From contig CAMBHH010000009.1 of NCBI GenBank assembly GCA_945866505.1, positions 1 to 34,275 on the forward strand: a stretch of DNA of 34,275 nucleotides. The letters run 5' to 3'. The notes beneath the pieces are model-generated. The model worked only from the letters and a program-made list of their open reading frames with translations. It did no database searches and had not been told where the DNA came from. This document shows, piece by piece, positions 23,553 through 33,156 of the stretch. Numbering within the stretch: the first letter of the stretch is position 1; each line of letters begins with the position of its first letter. This DNA comes from Flavobacterium psychrophilum (GTDB taxonomy: Bacteria; Bacteroidota; Bacteroidia; Flavobacteriales; Flavobacteriaceae). The position numbers and the translations under genes are program-made.

Positions 23553-26500
23553 ATGAGAGAAAGTTCAACCTCATTTAATGAACACGAAATGGATAGTAAA
23601 AATAATACTGTCGCAATTGAAATAGTAACAATCGCAGACGAACAATTCTATAAAATATCCAACTGTGATAAGATGCGTCCCTTTTTTATGAGTATCGTCA
23701 GTGATTCTAATCATTGGATGTTTATTTCAAGTAATGGTGGTCTAACCGCGGGTAGAAAAAACGCTGAATTTGCCCTTTTTCCATATTATACAGATGATAA
23801 AATAACTGAATTTGCAGATGTTACAGGTAGTAAATCTATTTTTCAGATTCGTTTTGATGACAAAGTAATGCTTTGGGAGCCATTTTCTGAACGTTTCAAT
23901 CAAAAATACAATCTCACTAGAAATATTTATAAAAACTTTTACGGAAACAAAGTTATTTTCGAAGAAATTCATAATGATTTGCAACTTACTTTTAGATATC
24001 AGTGGAACTCAAGTACTATTTTTGGTTTTGTTAAAAAATCTGAAATCATAAATGAGTCAACTACAGATTATAAAATTACGGTCTTAGATGGTATTCAAAA
24101 CATTATGCCTCAGGGTGTAAGCAGTGATTTGCAATCAAGTACAAGCAACCTTGTCGATGCCTACAAAAGAAACGAATTACTAACAGAAAGTGGCCTTGGT
24201 ATTTTTGCATTGAGTGCTATTATTGTCGATAAAGCGGAACCAAGTGAAGCGTTAAATGCTAATATTGTTTGGTCTTTAGGCATGAACAACCCGACTTATT
24301 TATTGTCCTCAAGACAACTTCCGGCTTTCAGAAAGCTTGATAAAATTACTGATGAAACCGATATTAAAGGAGAAAAGGGAGCTTATTTTATCTCTAACGA
24401 ATTGTTTTTACCTCAAAATTCTTCTAAAAAATGGAGCATTATTGCCAATGTAAATCAAAATCAATCACAAGTAATTCAACTAAGTGAGTCTATTATTCAC
24501 GATAAAACGCTAGAAAGACAGCTTGATAATGATATAGAATTAGGAAAACAGAATCTTATTGCGCTTACGGCTTCTGCCGATGGATTGCAATTTACAGCCG
24601 ATAAATTTATTGATACTCGTCATTTTGCCAATACGCTTTTCAACATTATGCGTGGTGGTATTTTTGATGATAATTATCAAATCGGAAAGAAAGATTTTAC
24701 TCAATATTTAGCAAAAGCAAATAGTGAAGTTTTTGAAAACAATAAAGACTTTCTCTTAAATTTAAGAGAGGAATTTTCGTATGTTGAGTTGCTTGATGCA
24801 ATCGAAAACAACGAAGATCAAGATTTAGTTAGGCTTTGCACAGAATATTTACCTTTAAAATTTAGCCGAAGACACGGTGATCCTAGTCGCCCTTGGAATA
24901 AATTTTCAATTAATACAAGAAGTGAAGTTGATGGTTCCAAAATTCTAGATTACGAAGGAAACTGGAGAGATATTTTTCAAAACTGGGAAGCTTTGGCGTA
25001 TGCCTATCCTGATTTTATCGAAGGTATGATTCATAAATTCCTTAACGCATCGACATTCGATGGATATAATCCCTATCGTGTTACCAAAAGTGGATTTGAT
25101 TGGGAAGCCATAGAACCCGATAATCCGTGGTCCTATATTGGTTATTGGGGAGATCATCAAATTATTTATTTGTTGAAATTTTTAGAGTTTATAGAAAAGT
25201 ACCACCCTGGGAAATTGAACTCTTATTTTGAAAAGGAATGTTTTGTGTATGCTGCAGTTCCTTATACAATTAAAGCTTATGAAGATATTCTGAAAAACCC
25301 AAAAGACACCATTGAATACAGTCACAGTTCGGAGAAAAAAATCGAAGCAGAACGCAATAAAATTGGCGCTGACGGAGCTTTAATTCGAAGTAATAGTGAT
25401 GAGATTTATCGTGTCAATTTTATCGAAAAAATTCTAGCTACGGTTTTAGCTAAAATGTCAAACTTTATTCCAGAAGGCGGAATTTGGATGAATACCCAAC
25501 GTCCCGAATGGAATGATGCTAATAATGCCTTAGTAGGAAATGGTGTTTCAATGGTCACACTATTTTATTTGCGTCGGTTTTTGAAAACCTTTCAAAATAT
25601 AGTAGAGTCTTCTGATTTAGAAACCATCAAAATTTCTAATGAAATGGTAGAGTTCTATCACGAAGTTAGAGAATGCTTAGTGGAAAATCAAGAGTTGCTT
25701 ACTAGCAAAATTGATGATCATTCAAGAAGAATAATACTAGATCGATTAGGAAAAGCCGCTTCTGATTACCGTTTGCAGGTGTATAACAGTGGATTTTGGG
25801 GAAAGAAAAGAACACATTCTATGTCTGGCCTTAAAACATTCATAAAAGTGTCATTAGCATTTATAGAACATTCTATCAGAGCCAATCAAAGACCTGATAA
25901 ATTGTATCATGCTTATAATTTGATGTCTATTACAAAAGATGGTGTTGTTATTTCTAATCTAAGTGAAATGCTTGAAGGTCAAGTTGCAGCACTTAGTTCA
26001 GGATATTTAAAAGCGTCTGAATCGCTACAAATATTAGATGCTTTGAAAAACAGTAGTTTGTATCGTGTGGATCAAAACAGTTATATTTTGTATCCAAATA
26101 AAGACTTGCCAAAATTCTTAGAAAAAAATAATATTCCAAAAGCAAGTATTGAAAATTCATCGTTGTTGACAAAGTTATTTGCTAATTCAAATTATTCGAT
26201 TGTCAATATTGATTGCAAAGGAAATTATCATTTCAATGGTAATTTTCATAATGCCAATGATTTAAAAGCTGCGTTAGCACAACTCCAAAAGCAAGAAGAA
26301 TATCAAATTTTGGTCGAAAAAGAATCCGAAGAAATGCTACAAGTTTTTGAAGAGGTATTCAATCATAAAGCTTTTACAGGTCGTTCGGGAACTTTCTATG
26401 GGTACGAAGGATTAGGATCTATTTATTGGCATATGGTATCAAAACTACACTTGGCAGTACTGGAAGTTATTGAAAAAGCGTATCACGACAACGAAGATGC

Positions 26501-27014
26501 ATCCGTAATAGCTGCTTTGACTTTGCATTATCACGAAATAGGCGAAGGTATTGGTGTTCATAAATCACCAGAGGTTTATGGTGCATTCCCAACTGATCCT
26601 TACTCACACACACCGTCACATCGCGGTGCACAACAGCCGGGAATGACAGGTCAAGTAAAAGAAGATATTCTCACGAGAAAAGGTGAATTAGGTATCAATG
26701 TTAATCAAGGTAAACTTACGTTTGAACCAGCTTTATTAAATAAAGATCAATTTTTGAAACAAGACGAAACGGTAAGTTTCAATGATTTAGAAAGCAACGA
26801 ATATGCAATACATCTAGAAAAAGGAAGTTTGGCATTTACGGTATGTCAAGTGCCAATAATCTATACAATTGCAGAGCACAATCAAATAGAAGTGCTTTTC
26901 AAAAACAAGCAATTAGAAACTATTTCATCATTGACATTGAAATTAGAGATGAGTCAAAAAATATTTCAACGTACAGGAGAAATTAGCCAACTAAAAGTAA
27001 GCTTTAACATTTAA
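23553..27014 (+). CDS. GH161-like beta-1,3-glucan phosphorylase, cytoplasmic
   Basis: This encodes 1153 residues, the length expected for GH149/GH161 phosphorylases and longer than GH94 (~800). It has no signal peptide. Visible landmarks are FISSNGGLTAGRKNAEFALF at the N-terminal beta-sandwich, RHGDPSRPWNKFSI, DYEGNWRDIFQNWEALAYAY, and NPWSYIGYWGDHQIIYLLKF in the helical barrel. TQRPEWNDANNALVG contains the probable catalytic acid D655, equivalent to the WND of GH94. Such enzymes split beta-1,3-glucan oligosaccharides with phosphate, giving glucose-1-phosphate and saving ATP. The alternative start at M13 is possible. It leads a tight run of genes: the next begins 4 bases after its stop. The GH161 label is from recall of this architecture and of its reported co-occurrence with beta-glucan enzymes. 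Confidence 0.78.
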   Translation: MRESSTSFNEHEMDSKNNTVAIEIVTIADEQFYKISNCDKMRPFFMSIVSDSNHWMFISSNGGLTAGRKNAEFALFPYYTDDKITEFADVTGSKSIFQIRFDDKVMLWEPFSERFNQKYNLTRNIYKNFYGNKVIFEEIHNDLQLTFRYQWNSSTIFGFVKKSEIINESTTDYKITVLDGIQNIMPQGVSSDLQSSTSNLVDAYKRNELLTESGLGIFALSAIIVDKAEPSEALNANIVWSLGMNNPTYLLSSRQLPAFRKLDKITDETDIKGEKGAYFISNELFLPQNSSKKWSIIANVNQNQSQVIQLSESIIHDKTLERQLDNDIELGKQNLIALTASADGLQFTADKFIDTRHFANTLFNIMRGGIFDDNYQIGKKDFTQYLAKANSEVFENNKDFLLNLREEFSYVELLDAIENNEDQDLVRLCTEYLPLKFSRRHGDPSRPWNKFSINTRSEVDGSKILDYEGNWRDIFQNWEALAYAYPDFIEGMIHKFLNASTFDGYNPYRVTKSGFDWEAIEPDNPWSYIGYWGDHQIIYLLKFLEFIEKYHPGKLNSYFEKECFVYAAVPYTIKAYEDILKNPKDTIEYSHSSEKKIEAERNKIGADGALIRSNSDEIYRVNFIEKILATVLAKMSNFIPEGGIWMNTQRPEWNDANNALVGNGVSMVTLFYLRRFLKTFQNIVESSDLETIKISNEMVEFYHEVRECLVENQELLTSKIDDHSRRIILDRLGKAASDYRLQVYNSGFWGKKRTHSMSGLKTFIKVSLAFIEHSIRANQRPDKLYHAYNLMSITKDGVVISNLSEMLEGQVAALSSGYLKASESLQILDALKNSSLYRVDQNSYILYPNKDLPKFLEKNNIPKASIENSSLLTKLFANSNYSIVNIDCKGNYHFNGNFHNANDLKAALAQLQKQEEYQILVEKESEEMLQVFEEVFNHKAFTGRSGTFYGYEGLGSIYWHMVSKLHLAVLEVIEKAYHDNEDASVIAALTLHYHEIGEGIGVHKSPEVYGAFPTDPYSHTPSHRGAQQPGMTGQVKEDILTRKGELGINVNQGKLTFEPALLNKDQFLKQDETVSFNDLESNEYAIHLEKGSLAFTVCQVPIIYTIAEHNQIEVLFKNKQLETISSLTLKLEMSQKIFQRTGEISQLKVSFNI

Positions 27015-27018
27015 TTAA

Positions 27019-28284
27019 ATGATCAAAGTATCAAAATTTGTAATACTTATTTCAATAATTACACTTTTATTTTCGTGTAGTAGACAACTTATGAATTCAA
27101 AACAATCAACAGCAATAACAGCCAAAGATATAATAGGAAATCCCAATTATCAAGCCATTTGTTATGGTGGATTTAGAGAAAAAACAAGGGATATTGAACC
27201 TACTATTGCTCAACTAAAGGAAGATTTGCAACTACTTTCAGCAATGAATATAAAAGTGCTGAGAACCTATAATGTGCATAATAAAGAGGTTTCAAATTTG
27301 TTAATCGCCATTAAAGAATTGAAAAAAGAAGATGCCAATTTTGAAATGTATGTAATGTTGGGTGCTTGGATTGATTGTAAAAATGCTTGGACGGCACTTG
27401 CGCCAATTCACAATGTGGAAAGTGATCGAAACGCTATCGAAATTGCAGAAGCAGTAAGATTATCCAATGAATATCCTGATATTATCAAGATTATAGCCGT
27501 TGGAAATGAGGCAATGGTAAAATGGGCAGCCAGTTATTACGTTGAACCAGCAATTATTTTAAAATGGGTAAACCATTTGCAAAATTTGAAAAAGGAAAAG
27601 AAATTGCCGTCGACTTTATGGGTTACCACTTCAGACAATTTTGCTTCTTGGGGCGGTGGAGACAATGAATATCATGTAGAAGACTTAAAACAACTGATAA
27701 AAGCTGTTGATTACATTTCTATGCACACTTATCCAATGCATGACACGCATTATCATCCTATATTTTGGGGCGTATTAGAAAACGAAAATCAACTATCTGA
27801 AAAGGAAAAAATTGATGTTGCTATGGTCAGAGCAAGAGATTACGCTATCAATCAATATAGAAATGTTTCTCATTATATGAAATCCTTGGGCGTAAATAAA
27901 CCAATAGCCATTGGTGAAACAGGTTGGGCTTCAGTAGCGAGCGAACTTTACGGTAATTCCGGTTCGAAAGCAACCGACGAATACAAATCGGCTGTGTATT
28001 ATAATCTGATGAGAGAATGGACTAATAAAGAAAAAATATCGCTTTTTTATTTTGAAGCATTCGACGAACAATGGAAAGACAGTGGAAATCCTCAAGGTTC
28101 TGAAAATCATTTTGGATTAATTAATTTGCAAGGACAAGCGAAATATGCCCTTTGGCAAATGGTAGATAATGGCGTTTTTAAAAATTTGACACGTGATGGA
28201 AAATCCATTTCTAAAACCTATAATGGCAATGAAAAAGCCTTATGGATGGACGTAAAAACACCACCTTTATTGCATAGTAATTAA
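27019..28284 (+). CDS. GH17 beta-1,3-glucanase-like lipoprotein
   Basis: This encodes 421 residues. The lipobox LLFSC (C20) is followed by SRQLMN, without acidic residues, so retention in the periplasm is likely. The GH17/clan GH-A barrel shows IKVLRTYNVHN, IIAVGNEAMVKW (E164, acid/base), VDYISMHTYPMHDTHYHP, IAIGETGWAS (E300, nucleophile) and LFYFEAFDEQWK. GH17 enzymes cut or transglycosylate beta-1,3-glucans. The insertions around SMHTYPMHDTHYHP suggest an exo- or oligosaccharide-acting form. It starts 4 bases after the phosphorylase and 4 bases before the GH30, so all three should be co-translated. Confidence 0.85.
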   Translation: MIKVSKFVILISIITLLFSCSRQLMNSKQSTAITAKDIIGNPNYQAICYGGFREKTRDIEPTIAQLKEDLQLLSAMNIKVLRTYNVHNKEVSNLLIAIKELKKEDANFEMYVMLGAWIDCKNAWTALAPIHNVESDRNAIEIAEAVRLSNEYPDIIKIIAVGNEAMVKWAASYYVEPAIILKWVNHLQNLKKEKKLPSTLWVTTSDNFASWGGGDNEYHVEDLKQLIKAVDYISMHTYPMHDTHYHPIFWGVLENENQLSEKEKIDVAMVRARDYAINQYRNVSHYMKSLGVNKPIAIGETGWASVASELYGNSGSKATDEYKSAVYYNLMREWTNKEKISLFYFEAFDEQWKDSGNPQGSENHFGLINLQGQAKYALWQMVDNGVFKNLTRDGKSISKTYNGNEKALWMDVKTPPLLHSN

Positions 28285-28288
28285 TTTA

Positions 28289-29803
28289 GTGATGAAAAAA
28301 ATTCAATGCATTTTAAATCGTTTCAAAATTTTAGTACTAATTTTTAGTATCACATTTTCAATGAATAGTTGTAAAGTAACCAAAGAATTAAAAGCTGAAG
28401 TTTATGAAACTTCTGCTGATGGTAATTCATTAAAAAAAATCACTCAGTTTTCAGAAAGTAAAACTCCAATAGTTATTACTTTAAATCCAGAAGAAAAATT
28501 TCAAACTATTACTGGTTTTGGAGGCTCTTTTACAGAAGCTTCGGCTTCATTACTCAATCGATTAAGTGCCACAAATCGCAAAAAAATCTTAGAAGCCTAT
28601 TTTGGTGAAAATGGCGCTAAGTATTCATTAACGAGAACGCATATTGCATCCTGCGATTTTTCACTTAGTAATTATACGTATGCAAAAGTCGAAAATGACA
28701 CGCAATTAGAAAATTTCACTATTGAAGATGATAAATCAGATTTAATTCCAATGATTCTAGAAGCCAAAGCCATTTCAAAAGAAGGTTTTAAAATCATAGC
28801 GTCACCTTGGACCTCACCGCCTTGGATGAAAGACAATAAAAAATATGTGGGCGGAAAATTATTGCCAGAATATAATGATTCATTTGCTTTATATTTTTCA
28901 AAATATTTAGAGGCGTACAAAAAAGTAGGAATCAACATTTGGGGAGTTACGGTTATTAATGAACCACACGGCAACGGAAACAACTGGGAAAGTACGCTGT
29001 TTTCGCCTAAAGAAATGACCGATTTTGTGCAGCATCATCTAGGGCCAAAATTAGAAAAAGACGGCTGGGCTGATGTTAAAATATTAGGATATGATCAAAA
29101 TAGAGCGGGTTTGCCAGAATGGGTTGACGAAATGTTCAAAGATGAAAAATCGTCTAAATATTTTGCTGGAACGGCCATACATTGGTATGAAAGTACTTAT
29201 GATTATTTACCTAAAGAATTGCAATATGCGCACCAAAAAGCACCTAATAAATATTTAATTCAAACCGAGGCTTGTGTCGATTCTGAAATTCCGCATTGGA
29301 ATGATGATGCTTGGTATTGGAAAAAAGAAGCCACCGATTGGGGTTGGGATTGGGCATCAGAAAAAGACAAACATTTACATCCAAAATACGCTCCTGTAAA
29401 TCGCTATGCTACAGATATTATAGGATGTTTAAACAATTGGGTCGATGGTTGGGTCGATTGGAATATGGTTCTGGATACTCAAGGCGGTCCCAATTGGTTC
29501 AAAAATTGGTGTGTAGCACCAGTTATTGTAAATCCAGAAAAAGATGAGGTTTATTTTACACCATTGTATTATACGATGGCACATTTTAGCAAATTTATGC
29601 GCCCAGGAGCGGTGAAAATAGGTTGTACTATCAAAAATAATGATTTGATGTCCACTGCGGTAAAAAATCCTGACGGAAGTATAGCAGTAGTAATTTTCAA
29701 TCCTACAGAACAAGAATTTGTCGTGGAAATCAATTTAAATAAAAAAAAGGGAACTATTTCTATCCCTACAAAAGCATTACAAACCGTAATAATTAAACCT
29801 TGA
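28289..29803 (+). CDS. GH30 beta-1,6-glucanase/glucosidase lipoprotein
   Basis: This encodes 504 residues, with Met1 or Met2 as start. A signal with FSMNSC (C28) is followed by KVTKEL, a non-acidic tail suited to the periplasm. The GH30 fold is clear: ITGFGGSFTEASASLLNRLS, ASPWTSPPWMKDN, VTVINEPHGNGNNWE (E225, acid/base) and YLIQTEACVD (E327, nucleophile), with a C-terminal beta-domain (GSIAVVIFNPTEQEF). In laminarin loci, GH30 enzymes of this type remove beta-1,6-linked glucose branches or cut beta-1,6-glucan, opening chains for GH17 and the phosphorylase. 36 bases separate it from the transporter gene. Confidence 0.9.
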   Translation: MMKKIQCILNRFKILVLIFSITFSMNSCKVTKELKAEVYETSADGNSLKKITQFSESKTPIVITLNPEEKFQTITGFGGSFTEASASLLNRLSATNRKKILEAYFGENGAKYSLTRTHIASCDFSLSNYTYAKVENDTQLENFTIEDDKSDLIPMILEAKAISKEGFKIIASPWTSPPWMKDNKKYVGGKLLPEYNDSFALYFSKYLEAYKKVGINIWGVTVINEPHGNGNNWESTLFSPKEMTDFVQHHLGPKLEKDGWADVKILGYDQNRAGLPEWVDEMFKDEKSSKYFAGTAIHWYESTYDYLPKELQYAHQKAPNKYLIQTEACVDSEIPHWNDDAWYWKKEATDWGWDWASEKDKHLHPKYAPVNRYATDIIGCLNNWVDGWVDWNMVLDTQGGPNWFKNWCVAPVIVNPEKDEVYFTPLYYTMAHFSKFMRPGAVKIGCTIKNNDLMSTAVKNPDGSIAVVIFNPTEQEFVVEINLNKKKGTISIPTKALQTVIIKP

Positions 29804-29839
29804 TAGTCAAAAAAATTATAATAATTAACCACTAATACT

Positions 29840-32194
29840 ATGTCAAAAAATAATTCTCACTCAACGGGAAAAGTTCCAATGGGTCAAAAGATCGCTTTTG
29901 GATTAGGAATGTTAGCCAACCAGATGTTTCCCGCAATGATTGGGATTTTCACAGTTGTATTGGTAGAAAAACTTGGCTTTAGCGGATTGTTGCTTGGGTT
30001 AACCTATTTTATTCCAAAGTTTTATGATGCTTTATTTGATCTTATTATGGGATATGTAAGTGATAACACAAAATCAAAATGGGGCAGACGTCGACAATAT
30101 GTATTAGCAGGTGCTATTATTTTAGGAATTTCGTTTGCATTAATGTGGCAATTGTATGTTGAAAATGGTGTTACTTACAATTTTTGGTACTTTTTGGTTA
30201 TTTCTTTGATTTTTTATTCGGGTCTTACCATATTTAGCATTCCTTACGTTGCAATGGGGTACGAAATGAGCGATGATTTTCATGAGCGGACGAATATAAT
30301 GGCAACCTCTCAACTTATTGGTCAGTTAGCTTGGGTTGTTGCACCTTGGTTTTGGGTATTAATGGCTGATCAATCATTATTTCCTTCTAGTGATGTAGCG
30401 GTTAGAACCTTGTCTGTTTATGTTGCCATTGGCTGTACCATTTTAGCAGCTATTCCAGCATTTTTTATTCCAAGTAAATCTACCCTAAACGAAAACTACA
30501 GCCCAATTGATTTTAAAGGAATCTTAGGTAGTTTTGGAGAAATTAAAGAAGGATTAAAAGCTTCAATAGAAATCAAGCCTTTTAGAAAAATTTGTATTGC
30601 AACTTTCTTGATTTTTAATGCTTTTCAAACAACAGCTGGTTTTTCCTATTTCATTATCAAATATTACTTGTTCAAAGGAAATGAAGAAGGGTTTGGATTA
30701 TGGCCAACTTTATTTGGATGTGTAGGAGCACTTATTACCACTATTGTGGTAATTCCAATTGTTGCAAGAATGTCTAAAATAATGGGTAAAAAGAAAGCAT
30801 TTTTACTTTCTCAAGGGATTTCTATCGTGGGTTACATTTTACTTTTTTTACTTTTTGTTCCTGGAAAACCTTATTTGTTTCTTTTTGCGCTTCCTTTCTT
30901 TTCATTTGGTATAGGTAGTCTGTTTACCTTGATGATGTCTATGACATCTGATGTAATTGATATAGATGAATTAAATACTGGCAAAAGACGAGAAGGAAGT
31001 TTAGGTGCTATTTATTGGTGGATGGTAAAATTTGGAACTGCTGTAGCGGGATTATTAAGTGGTTTAATTCTTTCTTTGGTTGCTTTTCAATCCAATGCAA
31101 GTACACAAACAGATGAAACCATGTTTTGGTTAAGAATTTTCTTTGTGGGAATTCCAATTCTGGGTACTTTAACCGCTATTTGGGCAATGAAAGATTATGA
31201 TATTGATGAAGCTAAAGCACTAGAAGTAAGAGATCTTATTAACAAAAGAAAACAGCAGGGTAAAAAACAATCCTCGGCTTATCTATCGGGAAAATTAATT
31301 TCTCTAGAAAAAATTGGAAGTACATTAAATTCTAAATTGGGTATTGATTTTAGTTCAAAAACCGAAGCTGAAATCACAAAACAATTTTCAGAAATATTAA
31401 ACAATGGTTTACACGGTTTGTGTTTTAGCCCATATATTGAAGGACAAGATGCAGGAGATGTTTTATCTGAAAATCAAATTAAAAGAAGATTGGATTTAAT
31501 AGCACCACATACGAAATGGATTAGGACTTTTTCGTGTACAGAGGGTAATGAATTAATACCCGAAATTGCACACAATATTGGGTTGAAAATCGTAGCTGGC
31601 GCTTGGATTAGTGCTGATAAAGAACGAAATGAAAAGGAAATTCAATCACTTATTCTTTTAGCTAAAGCTGGTTTAGTTGATATTGCAGCGGTCGGAAATG
31701 AAGTGTTGCATCGTGAAGAAATTTCGGAGCAAGAATTAATAGGCTATATCCAAAGAGTGAGAGCAGCATTACCAGATTCAATTCCTGTAGGATATGTAGA
31801 TGCTTATTATCAGTTTCTTGACAAACCAGCTTTAGTTGAATCTTGTGACCTTATTTTGGCTAATTGTTATCCTTTTTGGGAAGGTGCTGCAAATGATTTT
31901 GCACTGAACTATTTGAATAGGATGGTCGAATTGACACAACTTTCGGCTAAAGGAAAAAAAGTAATTGTTACTGAAACAGGATGGCCAAGTAAAGGAGAAA
32001 ATATTGATGCCGCAGTTCCTTCTCATTTGAATGCAATGAAATATTTTATTGCCGTACAAGATTGGGCTAAAAATCGTGAAATTGAACTTTTCTACTTCTC
32101 CTCTTTTGATGAATCTTGGAAAGTAAAACAAGAAGGAGAAGTCGGTGCTGGTTGGGGTATTTGGGATAAAAGTGAAAATTTAAAATTTAAATAA
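29840..32194 (+). CDS. MFS/GPH sugar transporter fused to a cytoplasmic GH17 domain
   Basis: This encodes 784 residues. Residues ~15-448 are a 12-TM glycoside-pentoside-hexuronide/cation symporter (MFS_2): KFYDALFDLIMGYVSDNTKS, KWGRRRQYVLAG and IYWWMVKFGTAVAGLLSG. A linker of ~75 residues follows. Residues ~523-784 form a GH17 barrel with IAAVGNEVLHR (E621, acid/base), VIVTETGWPS (E712, nucleophile) and LFYFSSFDESWKV. With 12 helices and no signal peptide, the C-terminus should be cytoplasmic, so imported beta-glucan oligosaccharides could meet the enzyme as they enter. The reading frame is uninterrupted and both active-site Glu residues are intact. It is followed 8 bases later by a free GH17 that is its close paralogue. 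Confidence 0.88.
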   Translation: MSKNNSHSTGKVPMGQKIAFGLGMLANQMFPAMIGIFTVVLVEKLGFSGLLLGLTYFIPKFYDALFDLIMGYVSDNTKSKWGRRRQYVLAGAIILGISFALMWQLYVENGVTYNFWYFLVISLIFYSGLTIFSIPYVAMGYEMSDDFHERTNIMATSQLIGQLAWVVAPWFWVLMADQSLFPSSDVAVRTLSVYVAIGCTILAAIPAFFIPSKSTLNENYSPIDFKGILGSFGEIKEGLKASIEIKPFRKICIATFLIFNAFQTTAGFSYFIIKYYLFKGNEEGFGLWPTLFGCVGALITTIVVIPIVARMSKIMGKKKAFLLSQGISIVGYILLFLLFVPGKPYLFLFALPFFSFGIGSLFTLMMSMTSDVIDIDELNTGKRREGSLGAIYWWMVKFGTAVAGLLSGLILSLVAFQSNASTQTDETMFWLRIFFVGIPILGTLTAIWAMKDYDIDEAKALEVRDLINKRKQQGKKQSSAYLSGKLISLEKIGSTLNSKLGIDFSSKTEAEITKQFSEILNNGLHGLCFSPYIEGQDAGDVLSENQIKRRLDLIAPHTKWIRTFSCTEGNELIPEIAHNIGLKIVAGAWISADKERNEKEIQSLILLAKAGLVDIAAVGNEVLHREEISEQELIGYIQRVRAALPDSIPVGYVDAYYQFLDKPALVESCDLILANCYPFWEGAANDFALNYLNRMVELTQLSAKGKKVIVTETGWPSKGENIDAAVPSHLNAMKYFIAVQDWAKNREIELFYFSSFDESWKVKQEGEVGAGWGIWDKSENLKFK

Positions 32195-32202
32195 TAGAAA
32201 TT

Positions 32203-33135
32203 ATGTCATATAGAGAAGGTCATTATTTTTCATTAAAAGATAATAAAAACAGCAAAGACGGTCAAGATAATTTTAGAGAAATTCAAATTTCGGATGTCTC
32301 ACCAAAAGAATTATCCAAATTATGGAGAGAAACTTTAGAGAACGGAATGCATGGTGTTTGTTTCAGTTTGTACGAAGACGGACAAAAACCAGGCGATATT
32401 ATTTCGGAAGAACAAGTTCGACGAAGAATGAAAATAATTGCTCCTTACACCAAATGGGTTCGCTCGTTTTCGTGTACTGAAGGGAACGAGTTTATTCCTA
32501 AAATTGCTCATGAATTTGGAATCAAAACATTAGTTGGAGCTTGGTTGGGTGATGATCCTGAAATCAACGAAAAGGAAATACAAGGTTTAATACAACTAGC
32601 AAACGATGGTTTTGTTGATATTGCTGCTGTAGGAAACGAAGTGATGTATCGCAAAGATTTAACCGAAGAGGAACTTTTAGATTTCATAGACCAAGTAAGA
32701 AATGCAATTCCTAAAACTATTCCTATTGGATATGTGGATGCTTATTATGAATTTTCACATCGACCAAATATTACTGCAGTTTGCGATGTTATTTTAACCA
32801 ATTGCTACCCATATTGGGAGGGTTGCCCTATCGAGTATTCATTCAATCACATGGTTAGCATGTTTGAGTCCGCAAAGTATGCCGGTCAAAACAAACGAAT
32901 AATAATTACCGAAACAGGATGGCCAAGTCAAGGCGGTTTTCTAAAAGGAGCTGTTGCATCCAATGAAAATGCTATGAAATATTTTATAGATTCCCAAAAT
33001 TGGTCCAAACAAAATGATATTGAAATGTTTTACTTTTCTTCTTTTGATGAATCGTGGAAAGTGGGTCCAGAAGGAGAAGTTGGAGCGTATTGGGGCATTT
33101 GGGATAAAAATGAAAAATTAAATTTTACAGAATAA
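32203..33135 (+). CDS. Cytoplasmic stand-alone GH17
   Basis: This encodes 310 residues with no signal peptide or membrane helix, so it is cytoplasmic. The GH17 domain runs from ~48 to the end (GMHGVCFSLYEDGQ, then FSCTEGNEFIPKIAHEFG), with IAAVGNEVMYR (E146, acid/base), IIITETGWPS (E237, nucleophile) and MFYFSSFDESWKVGPEGEVG. By eye it shares more than half of its residues with the GH17 domain of the upstream transporter fusion, indicating tandem duplication. It may shorten or transglycosylate imported beta-1,3-oligosaccharides before phosphorolysis. A cytoplasmic GH17 is unusual, since most members are secreted. Confidence 0.85.
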   Translation: MSYREGHYFSLKDNKNSKDGQDNFREIQISDVSPKELSKLWRETLENGMHGVCFSLYEDGQKPGDIISEEQVRRRMKIIAPYTKWVRSFSCTEGNEFIPKIAHEFGIKTLVGAWLGDDPEINEKEIQGLIQLANDGFVDIAAVGNEVMYRKDLTEEELLDFIDQVRNAIPKTIPIGYVDAYYEFSHRPNITAVCDVILTNCYPYWEGCPIEYSFNHMVSMFESAKYAGQNKRIIITETGWPSQGGFLKGAVASNENAMKYFIDSQNWSKQNDIEMFYFSSFDESWKVGPEGEVGAYWGIWDKNEKLNFTE

Positions 33136-33156
33136 ATTATACCTAAAACCTACTTT

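Noticed and set aside
23553..27014. Cellobiose phosphorylase (GH94)
   Set aside because: At 1153 residues it is far longer than typical GH94, and the locus is beta-1,3-glucan specific; GH161-like fits better.
29429..29713. Minus-strand open frame inside the GH30 gene
   Set aside because: It is antisense to a well-supported enzyme, has unusual composition (many Cys, His, Ile) and no family resemblance.
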